Under the pieces are notes generated by a model. That model did not search any database, was not told the DNA's origin, and saw nothing but the letters and a program-made list of their open reading frames with translations. A stretch of DNA of 22,998 nucleotides from assembly GCA_046289975.1 (NCBI GenBank), contig JBKBUQ010000031.1:1-22998 (forward strand). The letters are read 5' to 3'. Every line of letters begins with the position of its first letter. Positions within the stretch are counted from its first letter, which is position 1. The position numbers were made by a program, and so were the translations under genes. This stretch comes from UBA2798 sp046289975. GTDB lineage: Bacteria; Bacteroidota; Bacteroidia; Flavobacteriales_D; UBA2798. Positions 6,892 through 15,800 of the stretch are shown piece by piece.

Positions 6892-9800
6892 GAATTCTTT
6901 GCATTCGATTCGAAAATCTACACTCGCTGAAGGGTCGTCAGGAAATTGATTTGGGTAAAGCACCTTTCAGTCATTCCGGACTATTTGCTATTACCGGTCC
7001 TACCGGCGCCGGAAAATCAACTATTCTGGATGCCGTTTCGCTTGCTCTTTACAACCAAGTTCCGCGGATGCCCAAAATCATCAGTAAAGATTCCGTTTCG
7101 AAAGCCAATGCACTGATAACACACGGTGAGCGCAATGCCATGGCGGAAGTGGAATACGAAACCGAATCCGGAATTTTCAGAAGCAAATGGTCAATAGCCT
7201 ATAACCGCAACAACAACCTCAACGATTATGAAATGGAGGTTGCAGCACTTCCATCAGGTGAAATTCTCAACAACAAGAAAACAGAGGTTCCGCTAATCAA
7301 TACCCGGAATATTGGATTGAGCTATGATCAATTCAACAAAGCCATTCTTTTATCACAGGGAGAATTTTCCCGCTTTCTAAAGGAGAGTCAGAACGAACAA
7401 CTGGAACTTCTGGAGCAGCTTTCAGGCACAGCTCATTTTCGACATGTCGGCAGTGCTATCTATGAAAAATTTTCAAAAGGAAAAAAAAGCATTGAAACGC
7501 AAGAGGCGGTATTAAGCGGAATTGTGCTTTTGAGCGAAGAACAAATACAGGAGAAAAAAACAAGCATCAGTAAAAGCGAGCTTCTAATTGAAAAACTCCA
7601 GCCCGAAACAGAACGCTACCGCCTACTACAGCAGGTTAAACAAAACATCAAAAAGGAAAATGAAATACTGAACCGGAAAAAAAAGCAATTTGAAGATCTG
7701 CTTGAAAAAGAAAAAGTATTAGAAAAAGAACGAAAAAGGCTATCCGATCACGAATTAGCATCCCCTTACCGACAGGACATCTTCCGGGTTCAGTCTCTTG
7801 AAAATGAACAACGCCTTTTAAAAGAACAATTCGATCAACACAACAAACGACAAGCAGAACTTCAAATAGAAGAACAAGAGTTACTCAGTGATGTCCGATT
7901 GCTTTTGCCCGGCATTAGTGCCTTGTCTGCTGCACAATCATCGCTACCCTTGGTGGTAGAAAAATTCGAAGAGATCAGCGACGCCATCAAAAAAACAGAA
8001 ATCGAAATTCGCGCACTCAACGATCAGATAAAGCCCCGGTATGAATCGCTTTCGTTCAAAGAATTCATAAAGGAAAAACTGAAATCGGGCGCTGAAATTA
8101 CCGAGGTTCTGAAAAGCCATCTGGATAATTTAAAGCAGCGAAAACTTAGTCTTGAAAAGCATTTTAACCTCAGCGAAAAACAACCGGAACAAAGAAAAGA
8201 GCAAATCACTCAATGGTTGATTGCAGTTGAAGGTTGTTTGCTTAGAAAACAATCCATCGATACAGAAAGCCATTCTGTTGAGCAGCTGAAAACCGAATTG
8301 GCAAACATCATCAAGGATGTAGAATCCAAAACACCAGAGCTCGCAGGTATAATAGCAGCTGAAGATTTATTATTACGATCTATTAAAAATCTGGAAGAAA
8401 AAGAACAAATAGAACGCGATAAAGCCCAACTTGTAGATTTTCGCCATTTACTGATCCAAGGCGAACCTTGTCCGCTATGTGGTTCGGAAATACGTGGTGA
8501 ACATCAACACGCTCCCAATCCCGAATCCATAAAAAAACAGTTGGAGGAAGAAAAAAACAAAGCCGGACTGCTCAGCCAGAATAAACGAGCACTTGAGTCC
8601 GAAATAAACCGACTGCGCGATCAGCATCTGTTTCTTAAAGGAGAACTTGAAAAAAAAGAAACATTCATTTCTCAATCCCGACAAGAACAAATCCGTGTTA
8701 TAAACAAAATAAAAACAGAAAGTGGATTTTCTGAAAGCAGTGTAACCGGTTTGCTTGAACTGCTAAAAAAAGAAAATGAAACTATTTCGGAATATGCAGA
8801 ATTGCTAAAAGATGAAAACGGATCAATCGCTCTCCTGCAACTTGCCGAAAAGAAAAAAATACTGACAACACAAGAAAAAGAACTCAACCTTTCCTTGCAT
8901 AAGCTTACACACGGACTCCCACTAAAAGAGAAAACAAGTACATGGATAAAACAAATTCATGCACTTGAAAAAGAGAAGCCGGAAATTCAAAAGCAGCAGG
9001 TAAGAATAGAAAAACAAATTCTTGAGTTGAATACAACGCTATCAGATACAACGACCGATCTGTTGAAACGCTTAAACGATTCTGGTATTGCAACTATTGC
9101 CGAATGCAGATTGTATTTGCTACCGGAAAAAGAGGAGCAAGAGCTACGATCACAATTTCAGTTGCTGGAGCGCGAAAAAACAGCCTTGCAATCAGGTATT
9201 TCTGAAAGCACTGAACGAATTAAATCACTTGCTTCGAGCGATAATTCAACTATTGATGAAGGCAAGGCACAGGAGCTATTTATTCAGGCTGAAAACCAAC
9301 TCAATGAAAACAAGGAAATTCGAACCCGCATTCAAACAGAACTCGAAACGGATCAAGTCAACCGTCAACGCTTTTTAAAAGTTCAGTCAGAAATTGAAAA
9401 AAACCGAAAGGATCTTCGTAAATGGGAAATTCTCAATCATTTGCTTGGCGATGCAACCGGAAAAAGAATCAGTGCTATTGTGCAGGAAATTACACTTGCG
9501 CGCTTGCTTAAGCAAGCCAACATCCGTCTTGCACATCTTTCTCCACGCTACCGCCTGGTAAAATCTGAACTCCGCGGTGGCGAATTACGGGTAGAAGATG
9601 CATTTCTTGGCAATTCCCTTCGGGATGTAAGAACCCTCTCCGGAGGAGAAACTTTTTTATTGAGTCTCGCACTGGCATTGGGTTTATCCGATCTGGCTTC
9701 GCGTAATGTCCGACTCGAGTCACTGTTTATCGACGAAGGGTTTGGTTCGTTGGATCAGGAAACGCTGGAAACAGCTATCAGCACACTCGAAAAACTTCAG

Positions 9801-9923
9801 GCCGAAGACAATAAAATAATCGGAATCATTTCACATGTAGAAGCCTTGAAAGAACGTATTTCTGCTCAGGTTCAGGTTAGCCGTTCAGGGAAGGGGACCA
9901 GTAGAATTTCAATTGTAGGGTAA
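6888..9923 (+). CDS. sbcC: Exonuclease SbcCD subunit C (Rad50/SMC-like ATPase)
   Basis: SbcC is the ATPase that gates the SbcD nuclease. The 1011-residue protein begins with the Rad50-type ATPase half: Walker A GPTGAGKST at 37-45. Two long Glu/Lys/Gln-rich coiled-coil arms follow. They meet at a zinc hook CPLC (Cys528 and Cys531) almost exactly at mid-protein. The second ATPase half holds the ABC signature LSGGET (917-922) and Walker B LFIDEGFG with Asp949 and Glu950, then SLDQETLETA. Order and length are typical. The start is GTG, sharing GTGA with the sbcD stop. The late FENLHSLKG at the N-terminus matches the family start, so the GTG is secure. The base composition of the arms is AT-rich because of Lys/Glu codons. 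Confidence 0.97.
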   Translation: MRILCIRFENLHSLKGRQEIDLGKAPFSHSGLFAITGPTGAGKSTILDAVSLALYNQVPRMPKIISKDSVSKANALITHGERNAMAEVEYETESGIFRSKWSIAYNRNNNLNDYEMEVAALPSGEILNNKKTEVPLINTRNIGLSYDQFNKAILLSQGEFSRFLKESQNEQLELLEQLSGTAHFRHVGSAIYEKFSKGKKSIETQEAVLSGIVLLSEEQIQEKKTSISKSELLIEKLQPETERYRLLQQVKQNIKKENEILNRKKKQFEDLLEKEKVLEKERKRLSDHELASPYRQDIFRVQSLENEQRLLKEQFDQHNKRQAELQIEEQELLSDVRLLLPGISALSAAQSSLPLVVEKFEEISDAIKKTEIEIRALNDQIKPRYESLSFKEFIKEKLKSGAEITEVLKSHLDNLKQRKLSLEKHFNLSEKQPEQRKEQITQWLIAVEGCLLRKQSIDTESHSVEQLKTELANIIKDVESKTPELAGIIAAEDLLLRSIKNLEEKEQIERDKAQLVDFRHLLIQGEPCPLCGSEIRGEHQHAPNPESIKKQLEEEKNKAGLLSQNKRALESEINRLRDQHLFLKGELEKKETFISQSRQEQIRVINKIKTESGFSESSVTGLLELLKKENETISEYAELLKDENGSIALLQLAEKKKILTTQEKELNLSLHKLTHGLPLKEKTSTWIKQIHALEKEKPEIQKQQVRIEKQILELNTTLSDTTTDLLKRLNDSGIATIAECRLYLLPEKEEQELRSQFQLLEREKTALQSGISESTERIKSLASSDNSTIDEGKAQELFIQAENQLNENKEIRTRIQTELETDQVNRQRFLKVQSEIEKNRKDLRKWEILNHLLGDATGKRISAIVQEITLARLLKQANIRLAHLSPRYRLVKSELRGGELRVEDAFLGNSLRDVRTLSGGETFLLSLALALGLSDLASRNVRLESLFIDEGFGSLDQETLETAISTLEKLQAEDNKIIGIISHVEALKERISAQVQVSRSGKGTSRISIVG

Positions 9924-10030
9924 GATTATGTTTGTTTAAGCTTCTACTAAAAACTACTGGTTTTCAGCACCTAAACATTGCATGATTTGTTAATGAAAAT
10001 CAGAACAGATTTTCTTAATTCAAAAGGGTG

Positions 10031-10038
10031 TATATTTG
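10031..10038 (+). promoter_or_regulatory. -7 box TATATTTG for the desaturase gene
   Basis: This is a perfect TAnnTTTG, 24 bases before the TTG start. The 139-base gap after sbcC and this box indicate a separate transcription unit. The -33 element is weak (TTTTC about 16 bases upstream of the box). Confidence 0.55.
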
Positions 10039-10062
10039 CACTCTTCACCATAACATCACGCT

Positions 10063-11133
10063 TTGGCAACCGTTCAATTCTCCCGCCCCGGAAGTGATTT
10101 TTTCCAATCCCTCCGTAATTCCGTTCACGCTTATTTCGAAAGCAACAAGATTAGTCAGACCGGCGATTACCGCCTTTACATCAAAACCCTTTTCTTTTGT
10201 CTGGGTGGTCTGGCCATTTACATCAGTTTGCTCACCGTAGCAATGCCCTGGTGGGTGGCGCTAATTCTTGCAGGAACATTGGGCTTGTTTCAGGCCTTCA
10301 TTGGTTTTAACGTCATGCACGATGCCTGCCATGGCAGTTACAGCTCCAAGCATAAGATCAACAATTTTCTGGCCCTCAGCATGAATGTATTGGGTAGCGA
10401 TGCGTTTATGTGGAAACAAAAACACAACCTTGTTCACCACACCTATACCAATATCGACGGTATCGACGATGATATTCAGAAAGCTCCCCTGATCCGCATG
10501 GCTCCGAGTCAACCAAAATTTTGGGCACATCGGTTTCAGTTCATTTACGTCGTTCCGCTTTACGCAGTTAGTAGCTTTTTCTGGATACTTCTCAAAGATT
10601 TTCAGGAATATTTCTCTGTAAAAAAGTACGCCGTAAAAGTTGATAAAATGTCGACCATGGAGCATGTCACATTCTGGGTTTCAAAAAGCCTTTACATGTT
10701 CTTTTACATTGTTCTGCCGATTCTGGTTTGGGGATGGCTGCCTTGGTTCATTGGGTTTTTAACCATGCACATTACCCTGGGATTAACGCTTTCCCTGGTT
10801 TTTCAGTTGGCACATGTTGTTGAGAATGTAGAATTCCACGATGCACGCGATAAAGAACACACCCTCGTTGATACCGAATGGGCCATTCACCAGTTGAAAA
10901 CCACCTCTGATTTCGCGGTCGACAATAAATTTGTAAGCTGGTTTCTCGGCGGATTGAACTTTCAGGTTGAACACCATTTGTTCCCCCGAATCAGTCATGT
11001 TCATTATCCTGCTATACAGAAAATCGTAAAAGAGACCTGCGAAAAATACGGCGTGGAATATCACTCCTACAAAAACACCCGCCTGGCAATGGCTTCGCAC
11101 TTTCGTCACCTTTACAATCTGGGGCGAAAGTAA
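10063..11133 (+). CDS. Membrane fatty-acid desaturase (acyl-CoA/acyl-lipid type)
   Basis: This is a predicted di-iron membrane desaturase that introduces a double bond into acyl chains and so adjusts membrane fluidity. All three histidine boxes are present: HDACH (86-90), HNLVHH (121-126) and QVEHHLFP (301-308), with the further His251 common in this family. Hydrophobic segments near 43-60, 64-84, 162-178, 211-230 and 232-251 form the membrane core. The QxEHH third box places it with the delta-6/linoleoyl-CoA-like desaturases rather than stearoyl-CoA types; regiospecificity cannot be read from sequence. At 356 residues it is normal. The start is TTG, the only in-frame start after the stop at 10051, supported by the -7 box and by the family-like opening MATVQFSRPG. 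The next gene begins one base after the stop. Confidence 0.93.
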   Translation: MATVQFSRPGSDFFQSLRNSVHAYFESNKISQTGDYRLYIKTLFFCLGGLAIYISLLTVAMPWWVALILAGTLGLFQAFIGFNVMHDACHGSYSSKHKINNFLALSMNVLGSDAFMWKQKHNLVHHTYTNIDGIDDDIQKAPLIRMAPSQPKFWAHRFQFIYVVPLYAVSSFFWILLKDFQEYFSVKKYAVKVDKMSTMEHVTFWVSKSLYMFFYIVLPILVWGWLPWFIGFLTMHITLGLTLSLVFQLAHVVENVEFHDARDKEHTLVDTEWAIHQLKTTSDFAVDNKFVSWFLGGLNFQVEHHLFPRISHVHYPAIQKIVKETCEKYGVEYHSYKNTRLAMASHFRHLYNLGRK

Positions 11134-11134
11134 T

Positions 11135-11857
11135 ATGTACAGCATCGAACTTCTACATACCTCTGGTGGCTATCGCTTTAATTACAAAAGCGGTGATGAT
11201 GAAAAAATCATAACCTGGGCCGGAACAGATACTGCAATGAATATTCCAGATAAAGGATTGGCATTGCGTATGAAGGAAAGCCTCGAAAAATACCCAATGT
11301 ATTTCGATGATAACGATAACCTTATCATCCCTTCGCCGCTATACTTTTTAATGTCGGTTGCTAATACCGGTTCTTCATCACTTAGCAGTCAGATCGAAAA
11401 TCACGCTATTTTCTGGAGTCAAGACTCCTTCTTTCACCGAGCAGAAGATGAGCGTATTCTTGCGGCACAGCAAGGCATTGTTCGGCCTGTAGAACAATAC
11501 CTGCTCGAAAAAGGATTCCGCACAACCATTTTGCCCAATGCCGATTACAGCAGTTGGGAAGATTTAAGTGATGAAGATCTGCTCCAGGAAGAGGATTGGA
11601 AGAAATTGCAAGCATTGTTTGATTCGCTCAGCGAGAAAGTAAAAATAGCGGTCTTGTACCTTGCATTCAATTCTCCGCATGTTGTTGCTGCGATGGCTTG
11701 GGTCAACAACGCTTTTCCCAATGAAGAATCGTTTGCTCACTACTCACTTGTAATGGAAGGGATCATCAGTCCCCACACCATGCATCCGGCCGATTTTGAA
11801 CGCGAAGTCCGGTTAAGAGAGGACATGTTTACCGAGGTTCGCTTCTTTATGGGCTGA
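11135..11857 (+). CDS. Uncharacterised 240-residue protein with an ATP12-like motif
   Basis: The protein is soluble, with no signal peptide or membrane helix. It starts one base after the desaturase stop (TAATATG), so the two are co-translated. I see a spaced pattern resembling ATP12, the assembly chaperone for the F1-ATPase alpha subunit known from mitochondria and Alphaproteobacteria: Asp97, His101, Arg102, Glu104, Leu109, Gln113 and Pro118 sit where ATP12 proteins have D-x3-YR-x-E-x4-L-x3-Q-x5-P. A later helix pair (VLYLAFNSPHVVAAMAW, then NEESF) falls where ATP12 has its C-terminal LALxxG and DExxQ region. The tyrosine is replaced by histidine and the spacing to proline differs by one. 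The N-terminal half resembles nothing I recognise. The gene is real; the family link is a hypothesis. Confidence 0.75.
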   Translation: MYSIELLHTSGGYRFNYKSGDDEKIITWAGTDTAMNIPDKGLALRMKESLEKYPMYFDDNDNLIIPSPLYFLMSVANTGSSSLSSQIENHAIFWSQDSFFHRAEDERILAAQQGIVRPVEQYLLEKGFRTTILPNADYSSWEDLSDEDLLQEEDWKKLQALFDSLSEKVKIAVLYLAFNSPHVVAAMAWVNNAFPNEESFAHYSLVMEGIISPHTMHPADFEREVRLREDMFTEVRFFMG

Positions 11858-11909
11858 TAACAAGTCGCTTACAAAAGACCTTGATAGCAAGGAGATTGGA
11901 ATATTTGAT

Positions 11910-11917
11910 TAAATTTG
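11910..11917 (+). promoter_or_regulatory. -7 box TAAATTTG for the universal stress protein gene
   Basis: A perfect TAnnTTTG ends 23 bases before the ATG, nearly the same distance as at the desaturase gene. No clear -33 element is seen at the usual spacing. Confidence 0.5.
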
Positions 11918-11940
11918 TTTCCTTGTCAAAACCAAATTTT

Positions 11941-12765
11941 ATGACTCAAAAGACCTATATCGTTCCTCATGACTTTTCTTCGGTAGCAGATACTGCACTA
12001 AACCATGCTTCTGCTGTTGCAAAAATTACCGGCGCAGAAATCCATTTGCTACACGTGGTGAGCAAGCCTGCTCAGGTAGACGATACCAAAGGAAAACTCG
12101 AATCGCTTGCTGCAGAAACAGCAAAGAAAAACGGGGTTGTTTGCAAAGCACACATCCGAATCGGAAATATTTTTGATGACATCGGAGATTTCGGAAAAGA
12201 AATCAATGCCGCGCTTATTTTCATGGGTACGCACGGTGCAAAAGGATGGCAAAAAATCGTTGGATCGGATGCCATGAAAGTAATTACCAACAGCGAAATT
12301 CCATTCATCGTTGTTCAGGAAAAAAACATTAAGGATACCGGTTACGACGATATCGTTGTTCCTATGGATCTCGAGCGCGATACCAAGCAAAAACTGACAA
12401 TCGTTGCTGATATGGCGAAGTATTTCAAATCGAAAGTTCACATTATTGTACCGAAAGAGGACGATGAATACCTCGTACACCAGATGAATTCAAACATTGC
12501 CTTTGCGCGTAAATTCCTTAACGACCGCGGAATTGAATTTACCACAACCATAGCTGACGGCTCACTGGAAAAGGAATGTGTTCGTCTTGCAAGCAGTATT
12601 GATGCCGACCTTATCGCCATCATGAACCATCAGGGGAATCGCCTTACCGGAGGCTTACTTGCCAACTCTGCAGAACAGCACATCATTACCAATGAAGCTC
12701 AAATTCCGGTTGTAATTGTTAATCCGCAAGACACCGGCGTAAGCGGATCTATTCTCTTCAGTTAA
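11941..12765 (+). CDS. Universal stress protein with two UspA domains
   Basis: The 274-residue protein contains two UspA folds in tandem. The first (about 1-148) opens TYIVPHDFSSVADTAL, has IHLLHVV, and carries a near-canonical nucleotide-binding motif GTHGAKGWQKIVGS ending in IPFIVVQ; the spacing between the second and third glycine is one residue shorter than the textbook G-x2-G-x9-G-S. The second (about 153-265) opens DIVVPMDLERDTKQ and ends IPVVIVNPQ, but its nucleotide motif (MNHQGNRLTGG) is degenerate, so only the first half may bind ATP. The ATG at 11941 follows the promoter box; an in-frame TTG 60 bases earlier lies upstream of that box. It is probably a separate unit from the upstream genes and ends in a strong terminator. 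Likely a cytoplasmic stress or energy-status protein. Confidence 0.9.
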   Translation: MTQKTYIVPHDFSSVADTALNHASAVAKITGAEIHLLHVVSKPAQVDDTKGKLESLAAETAKKNGVVCKAHIRIGNIFDDIGDFGKEINAALIFMGTHGAKGWQKIVGSDAMKVITNSEIPFIVVQEKNIKDTGYDDIVVPMDLERDTKQKLTIVADMAKYFKSKVHIIVPKEDDEYLVHQMNSNIAFARKFLNDRGIEFTTTIADGSLEKECVRLASSIDADLIAIMNHQGNRLTGGLLANSAEQHIITNEAQIPVVIVNPQDTGVSGSILFS

Positions 12766-12783
12766 TTCGTTTTTGATGAATAT

Positions 12784-12811
12784 AAAAACCCCGCTAAATG
12801 CGGGGTTTTTT
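12784..12811. terminator. Bidirectional intrinsic terminator between convergent genes
   Basis: AAAAACCCCGC (12784-12794) pairs with GCGGGGTTTTT (12800-12810) across a five-base loop, with A- and T-tracts on the two sides. It closes both the stress-protein gene and the minus-strand signalling cluster. Confidence 0.93.
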
Positions 12812-12847
12812 GTTTAAAAATGCTTTCATGATTGGAATACAACGACA

Positions 12848-15800
12848 CTAATCCTTATAGTTAAAGCTTTCGAGTTTCTGAATAATCTCCTGAATGTGTT
12901 TCTCTTTTTTCTCTTGGCGCAGCTTGATGGCGGATTTAGTAAAATACTTATGCATGTTCAAAAACTTCACCTGCATTTCATCCCAACCGCGGTCGCTGTT
13001 TATTACTCCCTGTTCACGCAATTCCCTTCTGAGTGTGTCTGCAATTTCATGAAAATCGTCGCGACCTAAATAATCCAGGTCGGCATCACAAATAATTTCT
13101 TCGAGGTGCGATTGAGGGTTGTGAGGTATAATAGTGGCGCGTATTAGTTTTGCCACTTCTTCCACCTGTTCTTCCGTATAGCCGTATTTGGGTAGAATTT
13201 CCTGCGCCATTCGGATTCCGATAGGTTCGTTCTTGGCATATTGCTCTACAAATCCGGCATCGTGATAGGTTGCGGCACTCTTCAAAATGAACATCTGTTC
13301 ATCGGTAATACCTTCCATCAGAGCGAGACGTTCTGCTGCCTGCACAACATCATAGGTATGGTGAATTCCGTGGTAATACAAATGCGATGGCAGGCCGTCT
13401 TTCAATACCTTCATAATATGTCGCTCTGCCTTTCCGTAGTTAATGGAACTGTAGAGATAAAGATCGACATACTTCCAGAACTTTTCATTGGGCTCAAGTC
13501 CTAATCCGTCAACCGATAATTCGGGTTTAATGCGATGTACATAGTACATATCGATCTCTCCCTTGTTCTTGGCTGCAACTTTTCCGCGATATGTACACTC
13601 AAAATAAGGTTCAACCAATTCGAATGTCGTTCCCGAAATATTCACCATCATCGGATCACAGGTCATCTGCATCCGGTTAGCGGTATTTACCGTATTCCCC
13701 CAGATATCGTACGCAAATCGCTTGGTACCGATAACCCCGGCAATAACTTCTCCTGTATTGATTCCGATACGCAGCTCCCAGGGCTCTTCTCCGGTAGTAC
13801 CGGCGCTCTCCTGTAGTTCTACCATGTACCGCTGAATTTCGAGCGCTGCAAGTACGGTATCGATCGGATTACTCTTACTGCGAATCGGAACACCACCGGC
13901 AGCCATATAGGAATCTCCGATGGTTTTTATTTTTTCAAGATTGTATTTCTGAATGATTTCATCGAAACGGATAAAATAAGCATCCAGTCGCGCAACCAGA
14001 TCAGAAGGCTGAACACGCTCTGCAATCTTGGTAAAACCAACGAAATCGGTGAATAATACGGTGACCTGACGATAACTCCGGGCACTCGCCTTTCCGCGCG
14101 ATTTTAATTCTTCCGCTGTTTCCTCAGGAAGAATATTTAATAACAGCTTTTCTACTTTGTTCTTTTCTTCTTCCAGTAATTTCTTTTGCTGTTCGATCTT
14201 CTCCTTCTGCTCCATTACCTCCCATGTACGATCGCGTACTTCACGGGCCAATTGCAATCGCTGCTTTTTGATATTGATCAACCGTGCACGGTTGAATGCA
14301 AATACGCCTCCCACCAAAAACACCAGCAAGAGGGAACGAAACCACCATGTGGCCCAAAATGGCGGTGTAATCGTGATCTTCAATTCCGCCGGGTTTTGCG
14401 ACCATATACCATCGCTGTTGCAGGCATAAACCTTGAAAGTATAAGAACCATAAGGAATCTTATTGTAATTGGCCAGGCTTGTTGTTCCGGCTTCGATGTA
14501 TTCATCATCCAGGCCTTCCATAATAAACCGAAAACGATTGCTGGAAGGGTTGGAATAATGCAGTGCCGCAAAACTTATTGTGAGACTGTTTTCTCTATAG
14601 GATAAATCAAGTTCTTCCAGATAGGATGCAGACTTTTTAATATGCAGGTTTTCGTAACTGCTCAATGGTTTATTAAACAGCAAAACCTCCGTTATCACCA
14701 CATCAGGAGGAACAACATTATCTTTAAGATCTGAAGGGTAAAAATTATTCAAGCCTTGTATTCCACCAAAAAACAATTCTCCCGTTTTGCTTTTGTGAAA
14801 TGCTCCGGTATTAAACTCATTGCTCTGCAATCCGTCTTTCTCCAGATAACGACGCATTTTTCCGGTCATTGGATCCAAGGAAGAAAGGCCATAATTGGTA
14901 CTCATCCAAAGGTGGCCTTTTTCATCGCCCAGAACAGCATATACCGCGTTATTCGACAACCCGTCCTTTTCCGTATACGTGCGAATCAGTTTTTCCTGCT
15001 TCGGATCAAAATGAAGTAATCCACTGCCATAACTACCCAACCAAAACGTTCCCTTTTCATCTTCCCAAATGCTGGTCAGCAAAAGATCTTCTTCGCCTCC
15101 CTTAGGAGAAAGTTGCTTTTTTAAATTCCGGAAACGCAATTGTCCCGTTTCATTTTTCTCAATCAAAGACAATCCCTCTCCATCGGTGCTCACCCATGTT
15201 TTTCCTTCGTTATCGATATAAACAAAACGAACAGAATTGGAGGGAAGCGAAGTTTCGTCGTTCGGGTTATTGGTATAAAACTTATAACTGCCGGAACTTA
15301 AATTAATGCAGGATAAACCTTCCTTGGTTCCTACCCATAAACATTTGTTGCGGGTGTCCTCGGTTATGGAATACACCCTGTTATCGGCGAAACCATTTCC
15401 CAGGGGACGAAACTGAACCGGAACAAAAACAGCAAGGCGAAGATTATCGGATAGTTCAAGTCTGTACAAACCGTCTACCGCACCCACCCATACCCGTAAA
15501 TGAGCATCTACATACAAGGAGAGAACGGAATTATTCCCAATCGCATTCGGATTGTTTGCTTTTCTGTCATAACGAAAAACAAGGTTGTTTCTCCGGTCAA
15601 CGCGGTTCAATCCTTTTCGTGTACCCACCCAGAGTATTCCTTGATGGTCTTCATAAATACTCCAGACAGTGCGGTCATTTATCGTATTGATATCATCAGG
15701 AGAATGATTAATTTGCCCGAATACCTGTTTAAGAGGATCAAACCTGCTCAGACCTTCGTTTGTGCCTATCCAGATTGATCCGCTGCGGTCTTCGTATACC

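Noticed and set aside
9924..10030. Terminator after sbcC
   Set aside because: Only a weak AAAAC/GTTTT stem is visible, without GC pairs or a T-tract after it.
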